Source: Pirellulaceae bacterium (GTDB taxonomy: Bacteria; Planctomycetota; Planctomycetia; Pirellulales; Pirellulaceae). Taken from it: a DNA stretch of 64,000 nt. This document shows positions 44,234-53,869 of this stretch, piece by piece. Both the position numbers and the translations under genes were made by a program. Numbering within the stretch: position 1 is the first letter of the stretch; each line of letters begins with the position of its first letter. A model generated the notes under the pieces. The model was not told where the DNA came from. It was given only the letters and a program-made list of their open reading frames with translations, and ran no database searches. The stretch covers positions 124,001-188,000 of the forward strand of contig JAHBXT010000006.1 in NCBI GenBank assembly GCA_019636385.1. The letters run 5' to 3'.

Positions 44234-45109
44234 ATGTCTGGCAAGGATCGGCTGTTTGCTATGTCGCCTATTAATCTACCTCAGGCACTAACGGTCCCCG
44301 ACGAACTGGCTGGGCAATTAATCAGTTGGTTTGATCCGGCCCAGCGATTCGTGATCGCTCTGAGCGGCGGAGTCGACAGCGCGGTCGTGGCTGCTGCTGC
44401 GGTGCACGCCAAAGTGGCCGTGGTGGTCGTGACGGCTCGTGGGCCAAGTGTGAGCCGCACCGATCTGACAGATGCCGAGAGGTTAGCCGCCGCACTGGGA
44501 GTCGAGCATCAGTGGTTGGAAACGCAAGAGCATCTCAGCCCTGACTATCGTCGTAATGATGCCAAACGCTGTTACCATTGCAAGTCGCATTTGTTCGCAG
44601 CCATTGAGCGAAAGTTTGCCGACTCGGCCATCATCCTAACCGGCACCAATCGTGATGATCTTGGCGATTATCGCCCAGGTTTAGAAGCCGCCCGTCAAGC
44701 CCATGTGCGTTCGCCACTTGCAGAGCTGGGGTTAGGAAAGAACGAAGTTCGCCTGTTGGCCGAATACTGGCAGTTGGATGTGGCGGACAAACCGGCCAGC
44801 CCATGCCTGGCTTCACGCATCGCATACGGAGTTGAGGTGACTCCCGAGAGACTGCGTAGAATCGAGCTAGCTGAGATGTATCTGAAAGAATTGATTGGCG
44901 TGAATGACTGTCGCGTGCGGTTGCACGCAGGAGAATTGGCCCGTATCGAAGTTGCGACCAGCCAGCTGGCTAAACTGGTCGAAGTCCGCGCTCAACTTGT
45001 CAAGCGGCTGCAAGAATGGGGGTTTCGATATGTGACGATCGACTGGAACGGCCTGCGCACGGGAAGTCTCAACGATGTTTTGCCACTGGAGATCAGAAGT
45101 CCGGTTTAA
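44234..45109 (+). CDS. larE: LarE-type sacrificial sulfur transferase
   Basis: 291 residues. The PP-loop ATPase motif SGGVDS is at 44-49. LarE adds sulfur to the pyridinium biscarboxylate precursor of the nickel-pincer cofactor of lactate racemase. Three cysteines are in the expected places: C113 and C116 in KRCYHCK and C191 in SPCLASR. Family members with one cysteine give up its own sulfur and are used once; those with three, as in Thermotoga maritima, hold a [4Fe-4S] cluster and can turn over. This protein is therefore predicted to be the cluster type. No larA, larB or larC lies in the window. The gene is convergent with the export protein, whose frame overlaps its end by 4 bases. Confidence 0.9.
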   Translation: MSGKDRLFAMSPINLPQALTVPDELAGQLISWFDPAQRFVIALSGGVDSAVVAAAAVHAKVAVVVVTARGPSVSRTDLTDAERLAAALGVEHQWLETQEHLSPDYRRNDAKRCYHCKSHLFAAIERKFADSAIILTGTNRDDLGDYRPGLEAARQAHVRSPLAELGLGKNEVRLLAEYWQLDVADKPASPCLASRIAYGVEVTPERLRRIELAEMYLKELIGVNDCRVRLHAGELARIEVATSQLAKLVEVRAQLVKRLQEWGFRYVTIDWNGLRTGSLNDVLPLEIRSPV

Positions 45110-46455
45110 TTGTTGAACTGAAAGACAGCCGCATTGAACCCGGACCCCACCTGAGCCAACGGGAAGATGCCGTAAATGCCTTGCCGGAATACTTGATCAA
45201 CAAAGTCGTCAAAGCGCGCGATGGGGGTTAGCGGCACGAGGATTAGGTCGTTGTCACGTAGCCAAATTTCGTCGGCAGGTGTAGGAACTTTACCAAGATG
45301 CATGCCTTTTAAGTCAACTCGCGTGGACAGCAATCGCCAATCCTCGGCGCGTCTAAAGATCACGATTTCGCGAGCGTTACCACGAACATTAATTCCACCT
45401 GCTTGAGCCAGCGCAGCCGTGACAGACGTGGGACCATTGATCTGATAGCGATTGGGCTGAGCCACTGCACCGTAAACAAATACAAAATGTGGTGCCTCGG
45501 TTTCCAATATGGGCTCAACATACAGGCCGGGTTGTAATTGTCTATATCGCAAGTTGATTTCGCGCTTGACCTCATCCAAAGTCAGGCCATGAACGCACAC
45601 GGCGCCAATTTTGATCAACCGTACCGTTCCATCAGGGTGTATGGTTTCTGTAATGGTTCGTCCTCCAGAAATCCCTTGTCGGGCGTCAATCGCCTCCAAA
45701 ATGTCATCCAATTGTGAATTGGTTTTGATTGGCAACACATCGATGCCCGGTTCCTTGACGAATTCCTGATAAGCTAACTCCAGATTGCGCCTCAACTGGC
45801 TAATGGTCAGCCCAGCCGCACGAATACGACCAATTTGTTTAAGGTGTAAGTAGCCGTCAGGTTGTATGGCGATTCCCCGGCCTTGTATGACATCGCCTGT
45901 TTGAATGGCTGAATCGGTGATCGACGTGATTTGCAGTTCATCGCCGATCAGCAGCACATAAGATTCGATAGGCATTTCGCGAGACTTGGCGAATATGAAT
46001 TGCAGCCGATCGCCTACACGTACGCGATAGTCGATTGTGGCCTGCAATCGCACTGGCCCTTGGTATTCGCCATGACCCAGCGGCTGAAAATTATAAGGAT
46101 GTAAGTCACGCCAAGTTTGATGCGAACCACAGTTGTCTGCACAGTCGACAGCTTGGATACATGGTTGACAGCGTCCTAATGCAACTTGGGGCTGCATCGG
46201 TGGATTGCAGGCCGAGTAGTGGCAGTGACCTGCATTATCCAACTTCGGCCCGGCCGTCAGGCCCGTGTGCAGCGGTTGGTGAGGGCCTACAATTTCCACG
46301 GACAATGCTGATTGACGATCTAACACACTGGCTCCCGAGACATCCTGTGCGCTGCACCGCTGAGCAAGCGTTGCTGCCTGGATGGCTAAGCATATCCAGA
46401 GTATCTGCCGGGGATGAATGGAATATCCGAGCGTATTGGATTGACTGTCTATCAT
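45106..46455 (-). CDS. polysaccharide export (Wza/OPX-like) protein
   Basis: 449 residues from ATG 46455, which gives a signal peptide ending AATLAQRCSAQ; a longer frame starts at 46521. A Cys-rich segment (about 60-115: GHCHYSACNPP, GRCQPCIQAVDCADNCGSH) follows. Next come poly-export/SLBB-type domains: DYRVRVGDRLQFIF, GIAIQPDGYLHLKQIGRIRAAGLTISQL and TIHPDGTVRLIKIGAVCVHGLTLDEV. A last SLBB domain has VFVYGAVAQPNRYQ and VTAALAQAGGI. These proteins form the outer-membrane part of capsule or exopolysaccharide export. No Wzc or glycosyltransferase lies beside it. The Cys-rich insertion is unusual for the family. Confidence 0.85.
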   Translation of the reverse strand: MIDSQSNTLGYSIHPRQILWICLAIQAATLAQRCSAQDVSGASVLDRQSALSVEIVGPHQPLHTGLTAGPKLDNAGHCHYSACNPPMQPQVALGRCQPCIQAVDCADNCGSHQTWRDLHPYNFQPLGHGEYQGPVRLQATIDYRVRVGDRLQFIFAKSREMPIESYVLLIGDELQITSITDSAIQTGDVIQGRGIAIQPDGYLHLKQIGRIRAAGLTISQLRRNLELAYQEFVKEPGIDVLPIKTNSQLDDILEAIDARQGISGGRTITETIHPDGTVRLIKIGAVCVHGLTLDEVKREINLRYRQLQPGLYVEPILETEAPHFVFVYGAVAQPNRYQINGPTSVTAALAQAGGINVRGNAREIVIFRRAEDWRLLSTRVDLKGMHLGKVPTPADEIWLRDNDLILVPLTPIARFDDFVDQVFRQGIYGIFPLAQVGSGFNAAVFQFNN

Positions 46456-46524
46456 GTTTGTTGTCGTGCGGAAATTGCGCTGACGAATTGCAATTCTGGA
46501 AATGAAGTGAGCCGGACTCAAGCA

Positions 46525-48213
46525 TTAACGCATCGTCGAGCGTAAATTGGGGGCAGCGGCGCTCATGGGTGGAACACCAACCTGGGGGCCTGAATTCATC
46601 GGGCTAATCGCGACGAAGGTCCGATTGTCTAACATTTCTAAAGCGGGCAATGCCTGTTGAGGATGCGGTGAAATTGGCATTGCTGCCAATGTGCGCAGCG
46701 CCCAGTCTTGTACTTTGCGATCACCTAAGCGGCGACTGGCTTCTGCCAGATTCGCCAGTGCAAATCGATCCGGTTTGGTGTCGACCGCAGTGATCAACAC
46801 GGCCTGTGCGTCGATGGGGCGGTCCATTTGCAGCAACACATAGCCGAGTTGATTCGCCGCAATTGTATTGGACGGACTAATCGCCACAGAGGCTCGATAA
46901 TACACGACGGCTAAGTTACGCAATGAGGCAGCACGATGGTCTTGAGCCATATCTGCTTCCGCTTGATAAGTACGCCCAAGCAAGTAGTAGATGTCACTAA
47001 ACCAAGGGTGTTGTTGCGCCGCTTCGACCAGTCGAGCGTAGGCAAATTGATGATAATGTTGAATTAGCGTCAAGGGAGCTACGTTCGTAGTACTAGCCTG
47101 TTTGACGGCGAGAGTTTCATGCGAGTCAATGATCTCTTTCAGGACGGCTGACTCAGTATTTTGAGAGTAGCGGACGAAATCGTTGGCTTCGCGAAGTGCA
47201 GTTTGTGCCAAGGCGATAGTCGGCTCGCTGCTGAACTGATTGGCGATCAAATCCAAATGTCGAGCCAACGCGATCAGCGCCTGGTTGGCTTCTTCACGCG
47301 CCGAATAAAACACGCCGCGCCGCGCTAGTTGTTCGCAACGCTGCAGATGTTGTGTCAGCTGGTCACCAATGGCATTCCAGCCAGATGCAGCCGCAATCGG
47401 GTAGACACTCTGCGGTGACTGATTCGTGCTTCCCACCTCGCTCCGCGAAACACGAGATGCAAGTTCGACTCGGGCTTTGGTAGCTGCAGCGACGGGAATA
47501 GCGTTGCCGGTATTTCTAGGTTGAGCCAATTTCGGCTGGGGTTCGACATCGATCCACAGCTCGCCGGGTGGAGTCGAGCGATCGTTACGATTCTGGTTGG
47601 TATCGTCAAGGTTTCCCGGGTTCGTCCGCTGATCAGCGTTGCGGTTGTCGCTTTGGGACTGTGAGACTTGGCTCTTGCTGTGGCCTGTCATACCGAGCTC
47701 TGTCCCATACAGCTGGGGTGCGTCAGATAAGGATCGGGCCATTTCTCGCGACAGCGGATCGACGTCAGCAAGATTCGAACCAGTGTGCCGCGAATCAGTT
47801 TGAATCAGGTCTTGATGGGGCAAGCTCCTGTCGCGTGGAATGGGTACTACTGTTGCTGCAGTTCGGCTTTCCCGCTTCACCCAGGTAAGGCCGGAATTGG
47901 AGGTTGCTTGGTCCGGTACGTTAGCACCCGATGCAGCGATTCTCGGCGGTTCTTGCCCGGCAATCAATGGTGGATTTATGTATCCATTGACGGACCGGTC
48001 AGCCCCAGGGATTCGTGGAACGGGGGCTGACTGAATCTGTTCGACGGGCGAATCTTCGATTGGTTTAGGTGCTAGGCTGCCCGCCATGGGCTCAGTTCGC
48101 CGCGGCGGCTGTTCGATGTAGCGAGGGTCATGATCCGCCCCTACCCTGTCCGTCTGGCAGGCAGCACAAATAACGATGACCCCAAGCGATATGTTCAGTC
48201 GAAAGTGTTTCAT
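46525..48213 (-). CDS. lipoprotein with C-terminal TPR repeats
   Basis: 562 residues from ATG 48213. The signal peptide MKHFRLNISLGVIVICAAC has a lipobox (CAAC). Residues 20-270 are low complexity, rich in Pro, Ser, Asn and Gln. The C-terminal half has TPR-type helices (ARLVEAAQQHPWFSDIYYLLGRTYQ, YYRASVAISPSNTIAANQLGYVLLQ, PDRFALANLAEASRRLG). It is 69 bases upstream of the polysaccharide-export gene on the same strand, so the two may form one envelope operon. The role is not known. Confidence 0.75.
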   Translation of the reverse strand: MKHFRLNISLGVIVICAACQTDRVGADHDPRYIEQPPRRTEPMAGSLAPKPIEDSPVEQIQSAPVPRIPGADRSVNGYINPPLIAGQEPPRIAASGANVPDQATSNSGLTWVKRESRTAATVVPIPRDRSLPHQDLIQTDSRHTGSNLADVDPLSREMARSLSDAPQLYGTELGMTGHSKSQVSQSQSDNRNADQRTNPGNLDDTNQNRNDRSTPPGELWIDVEPQPKLAQPRNTGNAIPVAAATKARVELASRVSRSEVGSTNQSPQSVYPIAAASGWNAIGDQLTQHLQRCEQLARRGVFYSAREEANQALIALARHLDLIANQFSSEPTIALAQTALREANDFVRYSQNTESAVLKEIIDSHETLAVKQASTTNVAPLTLIQHYHQFAYARLVEAAQQHPWFSDIYYLLGRTYQAEADMAQDHRAASLRNLAVVYYRASVAISPSNTIAANQLGYVLLQMDRPIDAQAVLITAVDTKPDRFALANLAEASRRLGDRKVQDWALRTLAAMPISPHPQQALPALEMLDNRTFVAISPMNSGPQVGVPPMSAAAPNLRSTMR

Positions 48214-48487
48214 CACAGACAACGGCGTTCCACAAAGGCGTTACGGCCGCAGCCCGACGTATTCCAGTGAGACAAATGCAAGCACTGGAACGATGGCTGC
48301 GGCAAGGATCGCTGCGGCGTCCTTAGATAGGACGCTCTGTGGATGGACAATCGGTTATGACGATTGGTGGCGTTGCATCGAATGGTCCCAAGGCTACGAT
48401 TCTGAGAGTTCGAGGCCACTTAGGACCGGCACAACCGGTTGTATTTAACAGTCATTGACTGCAAATTCGGCTGCCTACAATCGCTGG

Positions 48488-49393
48488 TTACTCGCGATAG
48501 TTGCTGGAAGCCGCAGCCGCTGCGATCGCTTCAGGCTTTCGCGACTGCGTCGGCAATCCCGTCGCGGCGAATAGATCGTTCAGCGAGTCCTGTACCTGGG
48601 TAATGAAAGCATCTCGTGTAGCAGCGGGGTTTACTGGAGCGCCGAAAACAGCCACCGGCAATTCCTTGCCTTTTAGCTCTCCAATCCATGTCGCATTGTC
48701 TATAACGCCAGTCGAACCTGGCAACACGCGATCTTCTGTCGTGGCCGCAGCTCTGTCGACACCTTCCTTGCAGTCCGCCAGGTACACCAAGGCAACTCGG
48801 TCAACCCCAATATCCTTCAAATGGGAAACGTTGCCGCCGGCCAAGTGCCAATTCCAACTATCCAGTACGATTCCCACGTTCTTCGAGTTGCACGCGCGCA
48901 CCAACGCCACGAATCCCTGGATATCGCGGACGAACTTAAACTGTTTCTCCTCGGGACTGCCAATCGCATCCAGCCGCAACGCCAGCCGTGTTTCATGCGC
49001 GGCTAAGACTTCTGCGATCCTGTCGATTCGCTTGCGAATCACCTCAAAATACTCAGGATATGGCAAGCGGTTCGTAGCCGAAGGAACTTCCACAACAGCG
49101 GCATGAGCCTGACAACGTCCGGCGATGTCTGCCACTTCAGCCAACATCTTCAGGCTGCTCTCAAAAGCTGCATCATCCTGATCCAAACCAATGGGGGCCT
49201 GGTAACTAGCAACACGCAGCTTGGAACTGACCAAGAATCGACTGGCGTTCTCGAACGAGCTTCGCTGGCAGCGTTTATGCATATCCACCATATCTACATT
49301 GATGCCGCTAAATCCAAAGGTCATTGCTAGTTCAATGATTTCTGATTGTCGGCCGGTGATTTCAAGCAAATTGGTGTCAAGCGTCTTATACAC
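48488..49393 (-). CDS. sugar phosphate isomerase/epimerase-type TIM barrel
   Basis: 301 residues. The pattern of an AP-endonuclease-2/xylose-isomerase-like TIM barrel is visible: TFGFSGINVDM, AAVVEVPS, RLALRLDAIG, NVGIVLDSWNWHLAGG and VALVYLADCKEG. The usual metal-binding Glu/His/Asp positions are partly present (E in VVEVPS, D of LDSWNWH, D in LADCK). Proteins of this class are common in planctomycetes near Gfo/Idh oxidoreductases, but none is next to it. Substrate unknown. Confidence 0.75.
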   Translation of the reverse strand: MYKTLDTNLLEITGRQSEIIELAMTFGFSGINVDMVDMHKRCQRSSFENASRFLVSSKLRVASYQAPIGLDQDDAAFESSLKMLAEVADIAGRCQAHAAVVEVPSATNRLPYPEYFEVIRKRIDRIAEVLAAHETRLALRLDAIGSPEEKQFKFVRDIQGFVALVRACNSKNVGIVLDSWNWHLAGGNVSHLKDIGVDRVALVYLADCKEGVDRAAATTEDRVLPGSTGVIDNATWIGELKGKELPVAVFGAPVNPAATRDAFITQVQDSLNDLFAATGLPTQSRKPEAIAAAAASSNYRE

Positions 49394-49626
49394 TGTCGAG
49401 ATTCCTTCAAACTGTTGTCTAACGTTGGTTTAAGCCCACGAGGCGTCCCGTTTTAGAGGGTTTTATTCCGGCATTGGCGGTCGCATTTCGATGTTTGTGG
49501 CGTTTTCTGTGCCTTTCCAGTGCTCTGCCGCGATGTCCTGGGAGTGGCCCTCGACGGGGTCATTACAAGGCGACACAGTATGCCACAAGCTAGGGTCGAG
49601 CGACAGGGGGAGGGGAAAAATTGCGA

Positions 49627-50187
49627 CTAGGGGGCGCGCTTGCGGAGTTTGCGCTGCAGAGAGCGACGATGGATACCCAGGCGACGAGCGGCCTCTGAGA
49701 TGTTGCCGCCACAATCGGACAGGATGCGATGAATGTGCTCCCATTCCGCTTGAGCCAGGGTAGGAACAGGAATATCGTCCTCGGCCTCGGGCAGGTCCAC
49801 TTCCTGATCGGCCCGTGCAAAGGCGTTTAGTATGTCATCGGCATCTGCTGGCTTAGGCAGGAAATTGGTGGCTCCTAAACGTATTGCATCTATGGCAGTC
49901 GAGATTGAACCAAAGCCGGACAAGATCAAGAACTTGGTGTTAGGAGAGATTTCTTTGAGCGCCTGCAACAGTACCAGACCGGGCTTGCCCGGCATGCGCA
50001 AATCCAGCACCGCCAACGCTGCAGGTTGTTTCCCAAATACGGCTACCGCCTCGTCGTAATTGCCTGCAACGCTGACCTCAAAGCCACGCTCCTGAAAGGC
50101 AACAGCCAGTCGATCCCTGAGAACAAAATTGTCGTCCACCAAGCAAATGCTCTTGGCAGAAAATTCAGTTGGTGTTGGTTGAGCCAT
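49627..50187 (-). CDS. regA: RegA/PrrA/ActR-type redox response regulator
   Basis: 186 residues from ATG 50187, the typical RegA size. The receiver has D18 and D19 in CLVDDN and phospho-acceptor D62 in AVLDLRMPGKPGL. A proline-containing linker precedes a Fis-type helix-turn-helix, GGNISEAARRLGIHRRSLQRKLRK, which with AEWEHIHRILSDC is the near-invariant RegA-family C-terminus. RegA switches respiratory, photosynthetic and fixation genes with redox state. Its kinase lies 215 bases upstream on the same strand. Confidence 0.92.
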   Translation of the reverse strand: MAQPTPTEFSAKSICLVDDNFVLRDRLAVAFQERGFEVSVAGNYDEAVAVFGKQPAALAVLDLRMPGKPGLVLLQALKEISPNTKFLILSGFGSISTAIDAIRLGATNFLPKPADADDILNAFARADQEVDLPEAEDDIPVPTLAQAEWEHIHRILSDCGGNISEAARRLGIHRRSLQRKLRKRAP

Positions 50188-50401
50188 GTTCAAAATCTCG
50201 AACGGACTGTTTACGCGAATCGCACGTCGCTGGGCACTCGATCGTAGGAATCAGTTTTCACTTGATTCATAAGAATGACGAAAATTCTTAGCGGAGGGTT
50301 CGAAAGCCAGGTTCGTCCGGACGACGGTGAACCGCCTAACCGAACCCCATTATCCTCGATTACACTGGGTTTGCTAGCATATGTCGTGCTCAGGGCGTAT
50401 T

Positions 50402-51745
50402 TTAGGAGCCGACTATACTAGTGACAGGAAGTCGCACCTGGGCTTGCGTGCCCTGCCCACGCTGGCTCACAAAATCAAGCGAACCGCCTAATCTGCGAAT
50501 GACGTTCAACGACAGATAGACGCCTAAGCCCATACCTTTTCCAGGCTCCTTGGTGGTGAAGAACGGTTCGCCTAATCGTTGCTGGACCGCGTCGGACATC
50601 CCTTCGCCTTGATCAATGACGTCGATACACCAAACACTGTTCCGAACGGCGGCTTGAACCTGGACATCGGTTCCTTCCGGACTAGCATCCAGGGCATTTT
50701 GCACCAGATTTCGTATGGCTTGTGCGGCAGCTTGAACCGGCAACAGGCTGGGAGTGTGCTCTGCGCCTGATTGAATGCTGACGTTCACTCGGCTCATGTC
50801 GCGAATCCCCAGTAGAGATTCATCCATGAATTCATCGATGTAAATCGATCGCAAACGCTCTCCAGCCGCATCACCGGTGGCGGCTGTCATACGGTCCAGA
50901 ATAATGCGACATCGATCCAGTTCGGTACGGATGAGTTGAACATCGTTCAAGATTGGCTCCGAGGCGGATTGCCGCTCCAAACGGCGCATGAGCTCTTTGG
51001 CGACTACCGCAATCGTGCTCAGCGGTGAAGCTAACTCGTGAGCCGCTCCGCCAGCCAAGGTAGCCAATGATTCCAATTGGCGATTGCGGGATTTTGCCTC
51101 TTCAGCTTCCTTAATGGCCTGTTCACGTTGTCGCAACTGGCCGGTCAATATAGTGATGAAGTACGTTATGATTCCGCTGCAGGCCACAAACGAAATCAAG
51201 TACCCGAGCTTGGAGATCGACCAGCGGGCTGGAACCTCGGAAGAGGACATCGGCGAGCCGAGCAAGTCGATAGGTTGGACACGGATTGCAAGAAGCATAA
51301 CAACACACAGTACTGTGCAGCTCCACAGCATCCAAGCCCACGCGGGCGTGACAATGGCGGCTGCTATTGCCACGTTCACAAAGTAAAACAACCAAAATGG
51401 ATTCGTCGTACCTGCGGTTAAATACAGCAGGCCGGTCAAGTCCAGAATGTCGATCAGCATGAGAGCCGAAATAATCTGGCCGTTAGGCAGTCGGTCTGCC
51501 AAATGCAAGCCTGTGCGGTGCATGCGTACCAACCACAGCCAGTATGCGACATTGGTAATCGCCGTGATAGCGATCAGCGTTACAATCTGCTGGGCAGGCA
51601 AATCAACTTTCAGACCGTACCCAGCCACAACCAGCGTGAGCAGTTGACCAACGACCGCCAACCACCGCAGGTGCAAGAACCAGATTGCCGTGTCCAGCGT
51701 TGGATGAGCGTAAACGTGTGGGTGAATCAGTGGTGGAAGTCGCAT
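50402..51745 (-). CDS. regB: RegB/PrrB-type membrane sensor histidine kinase
   Basis: 447 residues from ATG 51745; the frame is open to 51835. Six hydrophobic helices occupy about 20-200. The loop AGTTNPFWLF (N115-F117) matches the quinone-sensing GGxxNPF motif of RegB. A short coiled coil leads to the H-box GGAAHELASPLSTIAVVAKEL with H236, and the ATPase part has NLVQNALDASPEG, DVIDQGEGM and GKGMGLGVYLSLNVI. The redox-active cysteine of Rhodobacter RegB, which lies near the H-box, has no counterpart here. Kinase activity should depend on quinone state; that is inferred from the motif. Confidence 0.9.
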   Translation of the reverse strand: MRLPPLIHPHVYAHPTLDTAIWFLHLRWLAVVGQLLTLVVAGYGLKVDLPAQQIVTLIAITAITNVAYWLWLVRMHRTGLHLADRLPNGQIISALMLIDILDLTGLLYLTAGTTNPFWLFYFVNVAIAAAIVTPAWAWMLWSCTVLCVVMLLAIRVQPIDLLGSPMSSSEVPARWSISKLGYLISFVACSGIITYFITILTGQLRQREQAIKEAEEAKSRNRQLESLATLAGGAAHELASPLSTIAVVAKELMRRLERQSASEPILNDVQLIRTELDRCRIILDRMTAATGDAAGERLRSIYIDEFMDESLLGIRDMSRVNVSIQSGAEHTPSLLPVQAAAQAIRNLVQNALDASPEGTDVQVQAAVRNSVWCIDVIDQGEGMSDAVQQRLGEPFFTTKEPGKGMGLGVYLSLNVIRRLGGSLDFVSQRGQGTQAQVRLPVTSIVGS

Positions 51746-51755
51746 CAGTGGCCTG

Positions 51756-52487
51756 TCAGCGATCGGGAACAACGGCAGCGACCAAATCCTGACAACCGAT
51801 CGCGCGCGGAGAATAAAAAACTTCGCCTGCTGCAAAGCCGGCTGCCGCGCCTGCCGACCGCGCCAAGGCTTCTACGCGTTTTAGGACGCTGTGTCGCTCT
51901 GGTGGAAACTGCGTTTGATAACAGGAGATTGCCTGCAGTTTGAGTTCCAATTGTTCGGAGATATCAACCGTTAAACAGTTGCTATGCTCGACAGTTCCCA
52001 AGTGCTCGAAGCCTAAATGAATGTAGAGTTGCGAAGTAATGGTATGCGCAGCCAGCTGTGGAAAATGCTGATCCCATTTACTCAATCGTGAATAAAAAAC
52101 GGCTGCATCCGTAATGAGCATCGCTTGATAATGGTCAGGCGAGGCGAGAGGGGTTTTTTGCCCAAGACCTATTACCAATCTTGGTCGCATTTTCCGAAAT
52201 TCTGTGGCCAGCAGTACGCGCGCCTCGAAACTGTCGAACAGGCGCCGGTTAGGTAGTGGCAGGATAACGCGATGAACGCCCATCACCTCGGCTGCCGCCT
52301 GAGCTTCGGCGCGTCGTACATCGGGATGTTCACAACGTGGCGTTGGTTCGCCATCGGTCAGGTCCACAATGGCCACCCGGTAGCCCAGGCGCGTCAGCTT
52401 GGCCAACGTGCCTCCGCATGCAATCTCGATGTCGTCCGGATGAGCGCCGACGGCCACGACATCGAACTCAGCGGATTGTCGCGTCAT
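51756..52487 (-). CDS. PIG-L-type deacetylase, BshB1-like
   Basis: 243 residues from ATG 52487, whose ATGA overlaps the stop of the CbiE/CbiT gene. The zinc motif AHPDD is in VGAHPDDIEIACGGTLAKL, then VDLTDGEPTPR and SPDHYQAM supply the other conserved residues. Length and the RVAIVDLTDGE segment fit BshB1, the deacetylase of bacillithiol synthesis that removes acetyl from GlcNAc-malate; related enzymes deacetylate other GlcNAc conjugates. No bshA or bshC lies nearby. Ten bases separate it from the sensor kinase downstream, so it is cotranscribed with a redox sensor. Confidence 0.8.
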   Translation of the reverse strand: MTRQSAEFDVVAVGAHPDDIEIACGGTLAKLTRLGYRVAIVDLTDGEPTPRCEHPDVRRAEAQAAAEVMGVHRVILPLPNRRLFDSFEARVLLATEFRKMRPRLVIGLGQKTPLASPDHYQAMLITDAAVFYSRLSKWDQHFPQLAAHTITSQLYIHLGFEHLGTVEHSNCLTVDISEQLELKLQAISCYQTQFPPERHSVLKRVEALARSAGAAAGFAAGEVFYSPRAIGCQDLVAAVVPDR

Positions 52488-53737
52488 GGCTTGCAAGCCG
52501 TCAGCAGAAACGTCGGGCTCACGGCCTCGAAACGTAGCGTATCCATCTGCACTTGGCTACGCGCTAAATTGATCATCAAAATATCAGGCACCTGCCCCAA
52601 CGCACATATCGCAGCTTCTGCAGAACTCAAACTATCGAGACTGCTGACATGCACTACCAATCGCCCCGTGTTGCGCAGCCGAGTCCAAGCAGCTTCAATC
52701 AGTCCAGTCACGGCGCGGCCCGTGCCTCCGATGAAAATTGCGTTTGGGTCAGGCAAATCGGCCCATGCACTGGGCGCTTCCCCCAGTACGGGCGTCAGGT
52801 TCATTGTGCCGAAGGTGCGCGAGTTTTCCACCAGCAAGTTGTAATCTTCGGGGTCCATTTCGATGGCAAAGACCTGTCCGGCTGAGGCCAGTTGCGCCGC
52901 TTCGATGGCCACGGATCCACTGCCCGCACCGACATCCCACACGACACTACTGATGCCCAAGTCCATTTGCGATAAGGCAATCGAACGTACTTCGGCTTGC
53001 GTTAACAACCCTCGCTTGGGGCGACTTTGCAGAAAGCATTCGTCGGGGTTACCGAAAAGTCGCTTGCCTTGCAACTTCGTTGGACGATCGGGTACATCGG
53101 GCTGGCGGACCAGCACCATCACGTTTAAGTCTGAAAATTTTTGCCGTGCAATATCTACCAAGCTACCACGGGTTACGCGTTCGTCAGGTGAACCCAGGTT
53201 CTCGCAGACGTAGGCGGTAAAATAATCGACGTGCTGATCGATTAATGCTCGAGCAACATGCGCTGGTGTTGCCTGCGGAGTCGTAAACAGACCTACCTTT
53301 TGGGCCATCCGAATGCGACTCACGGCATGCGATAGACTTTGGGAGGCCAAATTCGTCAAATAGGCTTCATCCCAGCTTTCCTTGACTCGAGCAAACGCCA
53401 ATTGCATGCTGCTGACGTGCGGTACCACCTCGAATCGTTCTTTACCCAGTCGGTCACATAGGTAACGCGCAACTCCGTAGAACAGTGGATCGCCACTCGC
53501 CAGCAGCACCAGCGGACCTGACTTGGCTTGAGCGACGCTTTCAACCGCGGCTTCTAGATCGGCCGGAAGCGGTACCGTAGCGTAGTTTCCGGGGGCAAGC
53601 TTGGACAGTAAGTTCGCTGGCCCCAGCACGGTTCCGGCGGTTCGGATTAACTCCAACGCTTGACGAGTCAGGCCTTCGAATCCATCATCGCCGATGCCGA
53701 TGATGGTGATCTTATTGGACGGTTGCTGCTGTTGCAT
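52484..53737 (-). CDS. cobL: precorrin-6Y methyltransferase, CbiE-CbiT fusion
   Basis: 417 residues. The N-terminal CbiE half (about 8-210) starts ITIIGIGDDGFEGLT and has LVLLASGDPLFYGVARYL, SSMQLAFARV and ENLGSPDERV. The C-terminal CbiT half (about 230-410) has GLLTQAEVRSIALSQMDL and the SAM-binding VWDVGAGSGSVAIEAAQLA followed by VFAIEMDPED. The fused enzyme methylates C5 and C15 of the corrin ring and removes the acetate side chain at C12. It overlaps the BshB1-like gene by an ATGA junction. No other cobalamin genes and no visible B12 riboswitch flank it. Confidence 0.92.
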   Translation of the reverse strand: MQQQQPSNKITIIGIGDDGFEGLTRQALELIRTAGTVLGPANLLSKLAPGNYATVPLPADLEAAVESVAQAKSGPLVLLASGDPLFYGVARYLCDRLGKERFEVVPHVSSMQLAFARVKESWDEAYLTNLASQSLSHAVSRIRMAQKVGLFTTPQATPAHVARALIDQHVDYFTAYVCENLGSPDERVTRGSLVDIARQKFSDLNVMVLVRQPDVPDRPTKLQGKRLFGNPDECFLQSRPKRGLLTQAEVRSIALSQMDLGISSVVWDVGAGSGSVAIEAAQLASAGQVFAIEMDPEDYNLLVENSRTFGTMNLTPVLGEAPSAWADLPDPNAIFIGGTGRAVTGLIEAAWTRLRNTGRLVVHVSSLDSLSSAEAAICALGQVPDILMINLARSQVQMDTLRFEAVSPTFLLTACKP

Positions 53738-53869
53738 GACGAAATACGACCGTTAAACGCAGCGTCGCAGAGAGCGGGCCACGGAAAGAAATGGGAACGA
53801 ACCATGCGAGGCTATGATACCGAATGCTTCGCGTCGTAACAGATACCGTTGCTGCCGGAACCCCTATCC

